From: a virus
Strand: one strand, 5' to 3'
IMG/VR virus record: IMGVR_UViG_3300049791_000055
Coordinates: 1 to 36,701 of that record
Length of the DNA stretch: 36,701 nucleotides
In this document: piece after piece, positions 15,491 to 23,668 of the stretch
Layout of the letters: each line of letters opens with the position of its first letter
Numbering within the stretch: position 1 is the first letter of the stretch
The notes under the pieces: model-generated
What the model was told of the DNA's origin: nothing
Databases searched by the model: none
What the model saw: the letters and a program-made list of their open reading frames with translations, nothing else
Translations under genes and position numbers: made by a program

Positions 15491-16633
15491 TTACTGATCT
15501 CCTAAAGCTGGAACCCATTGACCTTTAATTTTATAAAAAGTTGTACTACCTACATTCTTCTTATCTGTAGCACCATCAGGTAAAACTTCTTTATTACCAC
15601 TACCAGCTTGTGCAGGCGCACTATCTTTTTGTTCATACTGCTTTTGCATCTCAGGGTTATAATACAATTTTCGTGTAGCAGGCACACTTGTTGTAGCTTT
15701 GTTTCGCGCATCAGAAAGTAATTTTTGAAAGCGCATTGCTGCTGTTAATTGGGCTGATGCAGGAATTTTAAATTCCTTTATTAATCTTGTAATAACATTG
15801 GGAATATCTTGAGCATCTAAAGAAGCTTTTAACATATTATAAGTTTGATTAGTGCCACGCGTACCTAATGTAGCTGCTTCATTAACTGTAGTTGAGGCCA
15901 TCGCTTTATTAGCTAATAAAAAATCGTCAAATAATTGTCTCGCTTTTGGATCAGTTTTATAATTTGCTGCTGCATTCTGTAGACGAGTAATAGACCCTTC
16001 ACCAGAAAATGGTGCTTGTCCTTTATAAACTACAGGATAAAGTGAATTAAAAAGACTATTACCTTGCTCCATTTGCCTTTCTTTTTCTGTATAAGGAACT
16101 TCTTTGCCTAACGGAACATTAGTATCTTTATCAAAAAATTCTGTTTCTCCGGGCTTTAATCCAGCTTTTGTTCTGGCTCGCAAATCACGTAAATCTTTTT
16201 TAGCATCAATACTAGAATCATAGTTATTTTTTGCATTTTGATATACTTCACTTTGTTCACCAAATTGATCTTTTAGCTTTTTTAAGTCTAAAGCATCTCG
16301 TGCTGGGCCTTCTAACACATTAGTTTCACCCTCTAAAGGATCAAATCCGAGTGTGCTTTTAATAAGTCCTCGTATCATTGGGTTTTTTCTTAATGTATCT
16401 AAATTCATGCCGCCTGTAGCTGCGCCGGGATTAACAGAGTTTCCACTTGGATTCTGCGTTAATCCACCATTACCCATTAATTGATTTAACAGATTTCTTT
16501 TAAGATTTTCTGTCATATTTTTATTTTGTAATTCTTGAGTTTGAGCATTACGATTCATCAATGATGAACCGCCCTCTACTCCCTTGAGAAAAGAATCACC
16601 AGACAAATCTGGCATTGGTACATTAATTGCCAT
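15491..16633 (-). CDS. Probable DNA-ejection protein (380 aa)
   Basis: Starts at ATG 16633 (MAINVPMPDLSGDSFLKGVE), overlapping the upstream stop as TAATG; a longer frame to 16654 is not supported. Asn/Gln-rich helical protein with no transmembrane helix, typical of internal virion proteins. The region 90-330 is long helices with a central KDLRDLRARTKAGLKPGETE. It lies between two other ejection-type genes. A P22 gp20/gp16-like function is inferred from position. Confidence 0.6.
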   Translation of the reverse strand: MAINVPMPDLSGDSFLKGVEGGSSLMNRNAQTQELQNKNMTENLKRNLLNQLMGNGGLTQNPSGNSVNPGAATGGMNLDTLRKNPMIRGLIKSTLGFDPLEGETNVLEGPARDALDLKKLKDQFGEQSEVYQNAKNNYDSSIDAKKDLRDLRARTKAGLKPGETEFFDKDTNVPLGKEVPYTEKERQMEQGNSLFNSLYPVVYKGQAPFSGEGSITRLQNAAANYKTDPKARQLFDDFLLANKAMASTTVNEAATLGTRGTNQTYNMLKASLDAQDIPNVITRLIKEFKIPASAQLTAAMRFQKLLSDARNKATTSVPATRKLYYNPEMQKQYEQKDSAPAQAGSGNKEVLPDGATDKKNVGSTTFYKIKGQWVPALGDQ

Positions 16634-17307
16634 TACCCACCTCCAAATGACCAACCACCGGCACCACCACCAGCTCCACCCATACCGGGCATACCAGAAC
16701 CACCTTTACCTATAGCACCGGTTGCAATACCTATTCCTGTACCCAACAGCTTACCAAATAAATCACCCGGCGCATTCTGTTTTCCAAAGGCCATTTGTGC
16801 GGAATTACCACCCATGGTCATCGCATTATTGCCCATGGTGCCTGCGGCGCCAGCTCCCGTATTGAAGATATTACCCGCAATTCCCGTGCCTGCTAGGTAC
16901 TTTTGCATGAGATTATCGAGATAATTTTGTCTATCATCCAAACCAATTTGGGTAGTTCCACCTTGAATAGCATTGAGGGCTGTATTCGATCCCATCAATC
17001 CCAATCCGCTTGCAGCATCAAGCCCATGTTCTTGTGCCATGGCTTCTGCATTCTTAGCACTGGGTGATTCGGCATAGCCCTTAGTCCATTCCGCTTGTAA
17101 ACCCGCAGGGTCTAGCAATCTCTTCATCGCATCTGACAAATTGCCATGCGCATCTTGCCCAAACTGGTTATAAGGCTGTAAATAACCTTGACCTTGGTTA
17201 AAATATTTATCTAATTGTTCTTGGCCTTTTTGATAGCCTTTTTCTGGATGAAGAAAGCTACTAGCCATGTTTCCGATACCAAATGGGATTGCGTCTAACC
17301 AACTCAT
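16633..17307 (-). CDS. Gly/Ala-rich internal virion or DNA-transfer protein (224 aa)
   Basis: N-terminal MSWLDAIPFGIGNMASSF, a helical middle with YLQPYNQFGQDAHG, then an extended Gly/Ala/Met-rich C-terminus ending in GGAGGGAGGWSFGGG. This mix of amphipathic helices and a Gly-rich tail is common in the smallest P22-type ejection proteins (gp7-like), which cross membranes. Head of the three-gene ejection set, joined to the next gene by TAATG. Confidence 0.65.
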   Translation of the reverse strand: MSWLDAIPFGIGNMASSFLHPEKGYQKGQEQLDKYFNQGQGYLQPYNQFGQDAHGNLSDAMKRLLDPAGLQAEWTKGYAESPSAKNAEAMAQEHGLDAASGLGLMGSNTALNAIQGGTTQIGLDDRQNYLDNLMQKYLAGTGIAGNIFNTGAGAAGTMGNNAMTMGGNSAQMAFGKQNAPGDLFGKLLGTGIGIATGAIGKGGSGMPGMGGAGGGAGGWSFGGG

Positions 17308-17317
17308 AACTTTCTCC

Positions 17318-17614
17318 TTATGGGTAAGCGGTCGTGGTAAATTTAACGAGCGACCCGGCTTGTTTCCCTACATATAAATCATTAGTGGTGTCATACAGGA
17401 GAACCCCATTACTCAGTTGGCCTGCTGTATTCATATCTGTAATTTGCGTTTGTGTATATCCAATTGCGGTAAGTAAATTAAATGCGCCTTGGATATCACT
17501 CATGTTTTCATTTAAAGCATCAACTAACACCCAAAGCCATTGCAAAAACTGTGGGTCAAACTGTGTATTGCTTGCAATCGGTACTGAGTCAATTCTATCG
17601 AGGAAGATTGCCAT
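17318..17614 (-). CDS. Hypothetical tail-associated protein (98 aa)
   Basis: Its ATG overlaps the stop of the gp10-like gene (TAATG at 17614). The N-terminal helix FLQWLWVLVDALNENMSDIQ is followed by a beta-like end LLYDTTNDLYVGKQAGSLVK that resembles fibre-attachment modules. Probably a minor tail protein or adaptor between hub and fibres; no family recognised. Confidence 0.6.
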   Translation of the reverse strand: MAIFLDRIDSVPIASNTQFDPQFLQWLWVLVDALNENMSDIQGAFNLLTAIGYTQTQITDMNTAGQLSNGVLLYDTTNDLYVGKQAGSLVKFTTTAYP

Positions 17615-19407
17615 TAGTTGGCACCTCCGCTCACCCGCTTGGTATTACGTACAGCGCCTAAAATAACAATAGGGGCTGATGAAACACATATTAATCGGTA
17701 ACATCGGTTTCGACTACAGCCCAATTCGTACCATCGCATACGCCATCGGTATTGTCCAAGAGGACTAAACTCACGAAGGTCTGCGGGTAAATAAGTTTCA
17801 CCGCCATCATCAGAATAATAAAGCTCAATGTAAGGCTTAAACAAGTCACAATAATGATTATCGTCAAACGTCGGGGTATTTGTACCATCTTCAACAATGT
17901 ACTTCCCATCTTCTGTAACCATATAGATTGGGTGAGTCGGCGTGCTGTCCTCGCCAACAATAAACGTAGTATTGAGAAAAGGAGAGCAATTCTTATAAAA
18001 AGTTTTGTTACCAAAAACGAAATCGATTTCCACATATTCATCTGAAAACTCCGCATAATCGTCTAAAAAAATTTGCTTCGTCACTAGCTCATAACGCATT
18101 GGATACTTTAAAAATGCATTGTCTGCTTGGTCATCTGGTTGGTCAGGATTTCTAAGTTCATTGTGATAAATGTTACCTGCCATCTGATAAATAGCCGGGT
18201 CATTTTGTACTATCACCAAATGCTGATTATTAAAGTATACGTGTTTTTGAATACGATTACGTTCGCCATTTAATTCAATGCAACGGCCCCATTTACCCGT
18301 TTCAAAGTTATATTCAATCGAATTCGCACTATCAATAATATCTAAATCACCGAACCCAATAAAATTTCCGGCGACCGCTCGATAAAAAATAGTATTTTCA
18401 TACTGGTATAAAAACCCGTCCACTTCCGTTGTAAAAAATGGGCTTAACGCATCAGGATGAGTAGAATTTTCAAGTAATACATTAATCGCCTGACTTGATA
18501 TATCCTGTGGAGTCTGGCCGTTACTCATCATGAATGAAACAAGCCCTTCTTGATTTTCAGCAAGCCACACCATCATACCAAAACCAACCGATAAACTATT
18601 GGGATCAGCAATACCAAAGTCAAAGTTATAGGAACTATTCAACTTCCATGGAAATTCACGTGTCACACTACCAACCGTAATTTGGGTAATAATGTTTGCC
18701 CACACATCCGTCGTAAAGCTGCACATGATGTATAGTTGGTTATGTAATACAGCAAATTGCCCAATCACACCTGATGCTCGACCATTTAAAGCTTGACCAT
18801 TAATCGTAAAGTATGTGCCTGCATTACCTGTCAAGTTAATGGTGCTTAAGTAGAAATCAGGTGTACCCTCTACACTCACAACAAAGCGGTTACCGAACGC
18901 CGCAACGTAGAGAGGTTTGCCACCAGTGGTTGAACCACCGGGAGCATTGGGATCGGTAACCACCTCGGCTGTGACTGATGATCCGTCCTCTTTAATGACG
19001 TAAATCCGATTCCCATCAGTCATCATATTATAAACCAACGTACCCACCGCAAGGGTTGCAAACCAAAGTGGCGTGCCTAGCGATACGTTGATGGGTAATA
19101 CTTTTCGATTATAAAACCGATCGTATTGATAAACGGTTGTACCATCGATCACATACAAAAAATCAATGGATTTAAATTCTGCGCGAGCTTGCGCATTGAA
19201 TACAAGTCGATTTTCATTAAGAAAGCGCACATGTTTCCTACCCATTGCGGGGTAGAGTGCTTGCTTTTTTTTACCCGAATCAACTTGAATTCCATACCAG
19301 TTGGCACAATCCATCGCACCAAACTGCGTAAAACGCTGCTTGTCGTAATAGCAAAATATCGGCAATGGCTCGACTTCAGCAACATCCTGTTTTGCCAACG
19401 CTGCCAT
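17614..19407 (-). CDS. P22 gp10-like packaged-DNA stabilisation / tail hub protein (597 aa)
   Basis: Beta-rich throughout with repeated blade-like segments (FLYVIDGTTVYQYDRFYNRK, GKPLYVAAFGNRFVVSVEG, PFFTTEVDGFLYQYENTIFY), as expected of the propeller-type gp10 tail hub that closes the portal after packaging. P22 gp10 is about 470 residues, so this one is longer, mainly at the C-terminus (EDGKYIVEDGTNTPTFDDNH onward). The start at 19407 overlaps the upstream stop as TAATG; the longer frame to 19431 is less likely. Directly follows the gp4-like gene, as in P22-type phages. Confidence 0.8.
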   Translation of the reverse strand: MAALAKQDVAEVEPLPIFCYYDKQRFTQFGAMDCANWYGIQVDSGKKKQALYPAMGRKHVRFLNENRLVFNAQARAEFKSIDFLYVIDGTTVYQYDRFYNRKVLPINVSLGTPLWFATLAVGTLVYNMMTDGNRIYVIKEDGSSVTAEVVTDPNAPGGSTTGGKPLYVAAFGNRFVVSVEGTPDFYLSTINLTGNAGTYFTINGQALNGRASGVIGQFAVLHNQLYIMCSFTTDVWANIITQITVGSVTREFPWKLNSSYNFDFGIADPNSLSVGFGMMVWLAENQEGLVSFMMSNGQTPQDISSQAINVLLENSTHPDALSPFFTTEVDGFLYQYENTIFYRAVAGNFIGFGDLDIIDSANSIEYNFETGKWGRCIELNGERNRIQKHVYFNNQHLVIVQNDPAIYQMAGNIYHNELRNPDQPDDQADNAFLKYPMRYELVTKQIFLDDYAEFSDEYVEIDFVFGNKTFYKNCSPFLNTTFIVGEDSTPTHPIYMVTEDGKYIVEDGTNTPTFDDNHYCDLFKPYIELYYSDDGGETYLPADLREFSPLGQYRWRMRWYELGCSRNRCYRLICVSSAPIVILGAVRNTKRVSGGAN

Positions 19408-20351
19408 TAAATACCTGCCCTGACACGCCATGCGCCATTGAGTAAACTTTGCTCATCGCCGGCAATAGAAAGATTAACTTCTGATGCGGCTTCCATTTGC
19501 GCCTTAAGCTCTTTGTAATCAGCTTCTAAATCAGCCGTCCATGCACCACTACGGCCTTTAAATTTTGAAACATATTTTGCCACTGCATAGAGAAAAAATA
19601 GCTCCTGATAGTCTGGCAATCCATCCAGCGTATCGTTTGATGTCAGTGGGTATTTCTGAAACTTCCCCCGGCAAAAGAATGTAAAAAATTGACTAGGCGC
19701 AGGATATAATTGCGCCCGGACAAATTGTGTATCGGGAAAAGTAATAATAAAGCGCGGCAAACCCTGTAGGGGTTCATATTTCCATGCCGCCAAGAAATCA
19801 TCCCTGCTTTTATCAATCAAGGGGTATGTGACACCGCTTAATTGAAGCCACGCACTATCTAAGTTGGCAAGTCTGCCTTCTCTGATATAGGCAATATCTG
19901 GCGTTGCTATCTCATGCGAGAAAGTCAATACAGATGGGCCATTTAGTGTGGCATTCATGGTCATCGTGACCACGTTTCCTACTATGCTGAGTATTTTAGT
20001 TAAAAGAGGTATACCACCTCCTGAAACGCCATCCCCAACACTATAAATCGTACCGTCTGCCACTGTAAAACTAGGGGATACAGCCGTTAAAGTACATGTT
20101 TCTTGCTGTGTGGTGACAGGCCCCACGTAATCAGGGGATACAAACCAAATCTCTTTAACAGGTAGGTTGATATCAACGGTTACAGTCTTTGCAATCGTTA
20201 ATAACAAACCAGATGAGGCGTAGTTCGCTAGAAGTTGATTCAATACCTTAATCGCAAGCTTCTGATCATCCCCGTGTTCTGGCACAACAGGATTTGAAGC
20301 CGTAATAAGCCGGTACATTTGAAATACAAATTCTCGAACCGTAGTTGCCAT
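19407..20351 (-). CDS. P22 gp4-like tail accessory factor with inserted module (314 aa)
   Basis: The N-terminus (TVREFVFQMYRLITASNPVV, DDQKLAIKVLNQLLANYASS) and C-terminus (LDGLPDYQELFFLYAVAKYV, then TADLEADYKELKAQMEAAS) fit the gp4 tail-accessory family that forms the ring under the portal. P22 gp4 is about 166 residues; the excess here includes a ~60-residue insertion (about 85-144) containing SVGDGVSGGGIPLLTKILSI and TMTMNATLNGPSVLTF. A homologous module interrupts the collar protein. Confidence 0.78.
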   Translation of the reverse strand: MATTVREFVFQMYRLITASNPVVPEHGDDQKLAIKVLNQLLANYASSGLLLTIAKTVTVDINLPVKEIWFVSPDYVGPVTTQQETCTLTAVSPSFTVADGTIYSVGDGVSGGGIPLLTKILSIVGNVVTMTMNATLNGPSVLTFSHEIATPDIAYIREGRLANLDSAWLQLSGVTYPLIDKSRDDFLAAWKYEPLQGLPRFIITFPDTQFVRAQLYPAPSQFFTFFCRGKFQKYPLTSNDTLDGLPDYQELFFLYAVAKYVSKFKGRSGAWTADLEADYKELKAQMEAASEVNLSIAGDEQSLLNGAWRVRAGI

Positions 20352-20716
20352 TATTCACCTTCTTGGGGTAAAAAATCATCTGTGACCTCAAACACTGATC
20401 CATCGTCCGGTAGTACATCCTCTGAATCCTCAGCAACTTCTACAGGTTCAGGTTTTGCCTTGGACTTTGGTTTGGGTTTTGGCTTAGATTTCGCTTTTGC
20501 TACTAATGGTTTTTCTTCATGCTCGTGATCATTGGCAGGTACTTTGCTAGCCTCTGCATCCTCGCGTGTAGCAAACCAAACACCAGATTCCATATTGGCT
20601 TCAAACTCTTCCCATGACTCAGCCAATCGTTGTTCACCATTGGAGCCATAGATAAAAGCACGAAAATTTGCCTTCTCAACAATACGGCCTAAATAAATTG
20701 CGGGTGTACCTTCCAT
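20351..20716 (-). CDS. Hypothetical head/tail-region protein with Lys-Pro linker (121 aa)
   Basis: A small N-terminal domain (about 1-55, YLGRIVEKANFRAFIYGSNG and ESWEEFEANMESGVWFATRE) is followed by a Lys/Pro/Ala stretch (KAKSKPKPKPKSKAKPEP) and an acidic tail. The linker looks disordered. It lies between coat and gp4-like genes, joined to the latter by TAATG. Possibly a minor head or completion protein; unproven. Confidence 0.6.
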   Translation of the reverse strand: MEGTPAIYLGRIVEKANFRAFIYGSNGEQRLAESWEEFEANMESGVWFATREDAEASKVPANDHEHEEKPLVAKAKSKPKPKPKSKAKPEPVEVAEDSEDVLPDDGSVFEVTDDFLPQEGE

Positions 20717-20770
20717 TATTCACCTCTCTACAAGATGACGCCCCCGAAATACGAGGGCGACAGGGTTAGC

Positions 20771-22009
20771 TTACGAACAAATACGAACCGCAAACTCAGG
20801 GTTAATTGCGACACCGCAAATAACGTCGATACGGTCTAACTGTTCATAATTACGGATATCCGCACCAAGGGAGTAAGTCATCGCCAACTTATAAAGGTCG
20901 GAATAACGCGTTACTGCCTCAACACCACCACGCAATTCTTTGATTGGAGGTGCTGCGAATACAACCGCTTGTGTATGATATGCCAACGATACGTTATGAG
21001 AATCTCGCAGCAACATTTGCGCACCATTTGGAATCGCTGCGGAAATGTTTTGACGAGCGCCATCAATAACGATAGTTGGGTTTACGGGGATGTTTGCTGT
21101 ACCACCACCGCTTGAAATAACATCCTCTGTGACTACAAACTGTGCGCGTTGCTCCAATGCTTCATAGGTCAATGGATTGATCATGAATACACCAGAAGCA
21201 TCATCTACTTCAATGATGTCACCCTTACGGAATGCCAAGGTTGAAACAACCAAACCAGTAACCGCAATAGTGTTACCACCTGTGATTGGGCCGTTTGTAA
21301 CCGTTCCACCTAACTTAAATCCAGCGGGCGGTGTTCCACCTGCTTGACCGGCACCCGCTATTTGACGTGTCAAGAAATTGGTCTTGAAAAAGTCAAATCC
21401 AGATAAGTGACCTACGAAACCATCAATCAATGCACCGGTATTAACCGTATTGTTGAAAGTGTTGTATAAGTCATTGGAAAGGTTAGCCGCAATACGTGGG
21501 CCAACACCGCAATAACGCTTGCCATCTTCAGGAATTGCGAGTTCCGTCATGTAGGCATCAGCACTTAATATTGTGTTGAAATCAACTGGTACGCCCGGTG
21601 TACCCACAGCTTGGTAAGTCTTGGTTTGAAACTCAGACGCAATGAAGCGCTCAACCATATTACCAAGTCGTTTAGCACGAGGAGCATTAGCCATTTCAAG
21701 ATAAGGTTCGTCACGTGCGCGATCAAAGGTTAAGTTAAAACCTGTGTATTCGAGCATGATTCGGAATTGCTTGGTGATGGTTAACGGTCTGATAACCTGA
21801 ACGCGAGCCTCAGATGTTGCACTTGCACCTTCGCCGCCTAAATATCTTTCTTCCAAACGATAGTCTAGAGTTTGGCCGGTTGCAAAGCGTAAGTTTTTAA
21901 AATCACCTTCGAGGTTACGATTAGAAGTTCTTGCGAATGATAAACTGTTCCAGAAGCGTACAAAAACGTCATCCAGAACGTATTGAGTTTCCCTAAATAG
22001 ATTAGCCAT
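20771..22009 (-). CDS. Major capsid protein, P22 gp5-like coat (412 aa)
   Basis: The HK97-fold coat subunit of P22-type heads. It shows ETQYVLDDVFVRFWNSLSFA, an N-terminal arm seen in this family, and FDRARDEPYLEMANAPRAKR, LGADIRNYEQLDRIDVICGV and PEFAVRICS at the end. The Gly-rich stretch 225-300 (GTPPAGFKLGGTVTNGPITG) is where P22 carries its inserted I-domain. P22 coat is 430 residues. GGGAGA lies nine bases upstream of the ATG. The gene has its own promoter at 22143-22172, fitting the large amount of coat required. Confidence 0.9.
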   Translation of the reverse strand: MANLFRETQYVLDDVFVRFWNSLSFARTSNRNLEGDFKNLRFATGQTLDYRLEERYLGGEGASATSEARVQVIRPLTITKQFRIMLEYTGFNLTFDRARDEPYLEMANAPRAKRLGNMVERFIASEFQTKTYQAVGTPGVPVDFNTILSADAYMTELAIPEDGKRYCGVGPRIAANLSNDLYNTFNNTVNTGALIDGFVGHLSGFDFFKTNFLTRQIAGAGQAGGTPPAGFKLGGTVTNGPITGGNTIAVTGLVVSTLAFRKGDIIEVDDASGVFMINPLTYEALEQRAQFVVTEDVISSGGGTANIPVNPTIVIDGARQNISAAIPNGAQMLLRDSHNVSLAYHTQAVVFAAPPIKELRGGVEAVTRYSDLYKLAMTYSLGADIRNYEQLDRIDVICGVAINPEFAVRICS

Positions 22010-22123
22010 GATTATTGTTCTCCCTGAACAAATAATTGGTAAAAAATGCTCGAAATGAGCGCCTTTAACTTTTCATTCGTCCGACGGTCGACAATAATTA
22101 CGCGTCTATTATGGGTGATGGAA

Positions 22124-22142
22124 TCCCTTACTCATCAAGGGA
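22124..22142. other. Hairpin at the start of the coat transcript
   Basis: TCCCTT (22124-22129) and AAGGGA (22137-22142) form a 6-bp stem with a 7-base loop, immediately after the predicted -10 element. It may stabilise the 5' end of coat mRNA. Confidence 0.35.
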
Positions 22143-22172
22143 ATAGTAACGTGGCTTGTATAGACTTGTCAA
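22143..22172 (-). promoter_or_regulatory. Strong promoter for the coat gene
   Basis: Minus strand: consensus -35 TTGACA (22172-22167), 18-bp spacer, -10 TACTAT (22148-22143), about 130 bases upstream of the coat start. It would add coat transcription to the read-through from the packaging genes. Confidence 0.55.
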
Positions 22173-22178
22173 ACAATG

Positions 22179-22211
22179 ACCGAATTCGGTTATCAATAAA
22201 CCGAATTCGGT
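22179..22211. promoter_or_regulatory. Two identical palindromic sites 21 bp apart upstream of the coat promoter
   Basis: ACCGAATTCGGT occurs at 22179-22190 and 22200-22211, centres exactly 21 bp apart (two helical turns), ending 7 bases upstream of the coat -35. I found no other copy in the window. The layout suits binding of two dimers on one DNA face, acting as activator or repressor. The second copy, with flanking A and T runs, could also be a weak bidirectional terminator. Confidence 0.5.
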
Positions 22212-22219
22212 TTTCTTAG

Positions 22220-22438
22220 TTAAGATGATTTGTACTTATCACTTCTACTTAAAGCCGCGCCAAAATACATGAGTGCAGAATGCAACGCACGAAATGCTAA
22301 TACTTTATCATCACAATCCGGCGCTGCCTCATCCATGACTTGAGCGATTTGCTTAACCGCGCTATACGATTCTTTATGAATAGCGCGATCAATTTCATCA
22401 AACACGATCCGGGTAAATATTTCTTCAATTATGCTCAT
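22220..22438 (-). CDS. Small helical protein resembling the Acb2 anti-CBASS family (72 aa)
   Basis: Starts at ATG 22438 (MSIIEEIFTRIVFDEIDRAI) behind AGGAAGGA; the longer frame to 22495 has no such site. The C-terminal half, PDCDDKVLAFRALHSALMYF then GAALSRS, resembles the hairpin of Acb2-type cyclic-nucleotide sponges (Pro, paired charges, L-A-x-x-x-L-x-x-A-x-M-W-x-x-x-A-I/L-x-R). In Acb2 this helix pair forms a hexamer that sequesters CBASS signals. Here Trp is replaced by Tyr and the N-terminal part differs, so this is suggestive only. Confidence 0.45.
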   Translation of the reverse strand: MSIIEEIFTRIVFDEIDRAIHKESYSAVKQIAQVMDEAAPDCDDKVLAFRALHSALMYFGAALSRSDKYKSS

Positions 22439-22454
22439 TTTGATTCCTTCCTGA

Positions 22455-22655
22455 TTAATAACGTGGACGTTGGAGCATATTTTCAATGGCATCAATCACC
22501 ACAGGATGCAACGCAAAAAGTTTTTCACGAAATTCATACAGTATTTCAATACCCTTTTTCATATCCTCAACTTCATTACGTTTATATTTATCCTCATGGT
22601 GCAAAGAGCGTGGTGCCTCACAAGGCATCGGTATATTTCCAATTCTACCTAACAT
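22455..22655 (-). CDS. Hypothetical small protein between scaffold and coat (66 aa)
   Basis: A charged protein with CEAPRSLHHEDKYKRNEVED followed by a helix KKGIEILYEFREKLFALHPV. AAGGAG lies upstream of the ATG at 22655. It precedes the Acb2-like gene by 16 bases, so the two form a small accessory pair inserted between scaffold and coat genes. No domain recognised. Confidence 0.6.
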   Translation of the reverse strand: MLGRIGNIPMPCEAPRSLHHEDKYKRNEVEDMKKGIEILYEFREKLFALHPVVIDAIENMLQRPRY

Positions 22656-22669
22656 AATTGCTTACTCCT

Positions 22670-23647
22670 TTATCGGTTGGATTTGTGACGACTACGAACA
22701 GTAGAAAGACGTTTTGCATCTGCTTTAGCCAGCAAATCATCGCCCGTCGTGTCCTTTTGCTTAGGCGTAACCTTCGTGGTCGCATCTTCTTTGGCGCGTC
22801 CAAGCGGTCGTGGGGTTTTGGTCGTAGGCTTGTTGCGGCGCATACGTTCCTCTAACTTGCCCATTTCAACCATTCTCGCGTAAGGATCAGGCAATTTAGA
22901 AATACGTTCAATCTCTTGCGGATGACGTTTACTTGCAGCATAAATGAAAGCGGAAGGATCAGCCATAGCCCGTAGCGATAGAGTCATGGCATCATCCATG
23001 GGTTGTGCGCCAACCACTTCACGGAAATCATCAAAGCGATCCATACCAGATGTAAATTTCTTATGAAACTCACGTTGTACTTGATCTTCTTTAACCGCAC
23101 GCTCACGTTGTTGTGTCTCATTATTCATGCCATTAACCGTTTGTTTTACAAAGTCGGTTAACTGTTGCTGCCATGAACCTTCATCATTTGGATCGTACTT
23201 AAAATCCGCTGCTGCTTTTTGAACTTCCGTACTAGCACCTTTGCTCGCCAACTGTTGCCGCAATACTTGTAACTCATGGTCTCGTTGCTCAATATCCCGT
23301 TGATATTGTTTTTCTTTACGATCGAGGCGTTCTTTCATCCCCTTGCTCATGCGCTCTTTTTTATTACCGTATTCATCTTCATCACCTTCATCGTCCGTAT
23401 CACTATCTGATTTGGCCGTATCATCAGGTGTTTCGTCCGTGTCGCCTTCTGTTTCGTCCGTACCATCACTGGTATCGTCCGTCTCAGGTGCTTCATCGTC
23501 CGTATCGCCATACTCAGGTGTTTCGGGGTCTACTTCTTCAATCGGTGCTTTTTCGTCCTGCAATTTATCCTTGTGTTCAGGTGTTGCCGGTTGCTGTGAA
23601 TTTCCTACGCCCATCAACAAATCATCTATACTGCTTATATTTCCCAT
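22670..23647 (-). CDS. Scaffolding protein (325 aa)
   Basis: An assembly chaperone placed between portal and coat genes, as in P22 (gp8, 303 aa). Residues 25-95 are an acidic Asp/Glu/Thr low-complexity stretch. A long coiled coil follows (about 95-135, KERLDRKEKQYQRDIEQRDH). The C-terminus is basic and helical (AKADAKRLSTVRSRHKSNR), like the coat-binding end of P22 scaffold. The acidic stretch is encoded by an imperfect DNA repeat with five copies of ACGGACGA. Confidence 0.85.
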   Translation of the reverse strand: MGNISSIDDLLMGVGNSQQPATPEHKDKLQDEKAPIEEVDPETPEYGDTDDEAPETDDTSDGTDETEGDTDETPDDTAKSDSDTDDEGDEDEYGNKKERMSKGMKERLDRKEKQYQRDIEQRDHELQVLRQQLASKGASTEVQKAAADFKYDPNDEGSWQQQLTDFVKQTVNGMNNETQQRERAVKEDQVQREFHKKFTSGMDRFDDFREVVGAQPMDDAMTLSLRAMADPSAFIYAASKRHPQEIERISKLPDPYARMVEMGKLEERMRRNKPTTKTPRPLGRAKEDATTKVTPKQKDTTGDDLLAKADAKRLSTVRSRHKSNR

Positions 23648-23668
23648 GTTTCCCTCTCTACGTTTAGT

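Noticed and set aside
17795-17825. Hammerhead-ribozyme-like CTGATGA...GAAA on the minus strand
   Set aside because: It lies in the gp10-like coding frame (SDDGGETY) and the bases between the two motifs do not form a stem.
22199-22215. Palindrome with flanking A and T runs as a firm Rho-independent terminator
   Set aside because: The stem has only five pairs around an AATT loop, and its exact duplicate 21 bp away fits a pair of protein-binding sites better.
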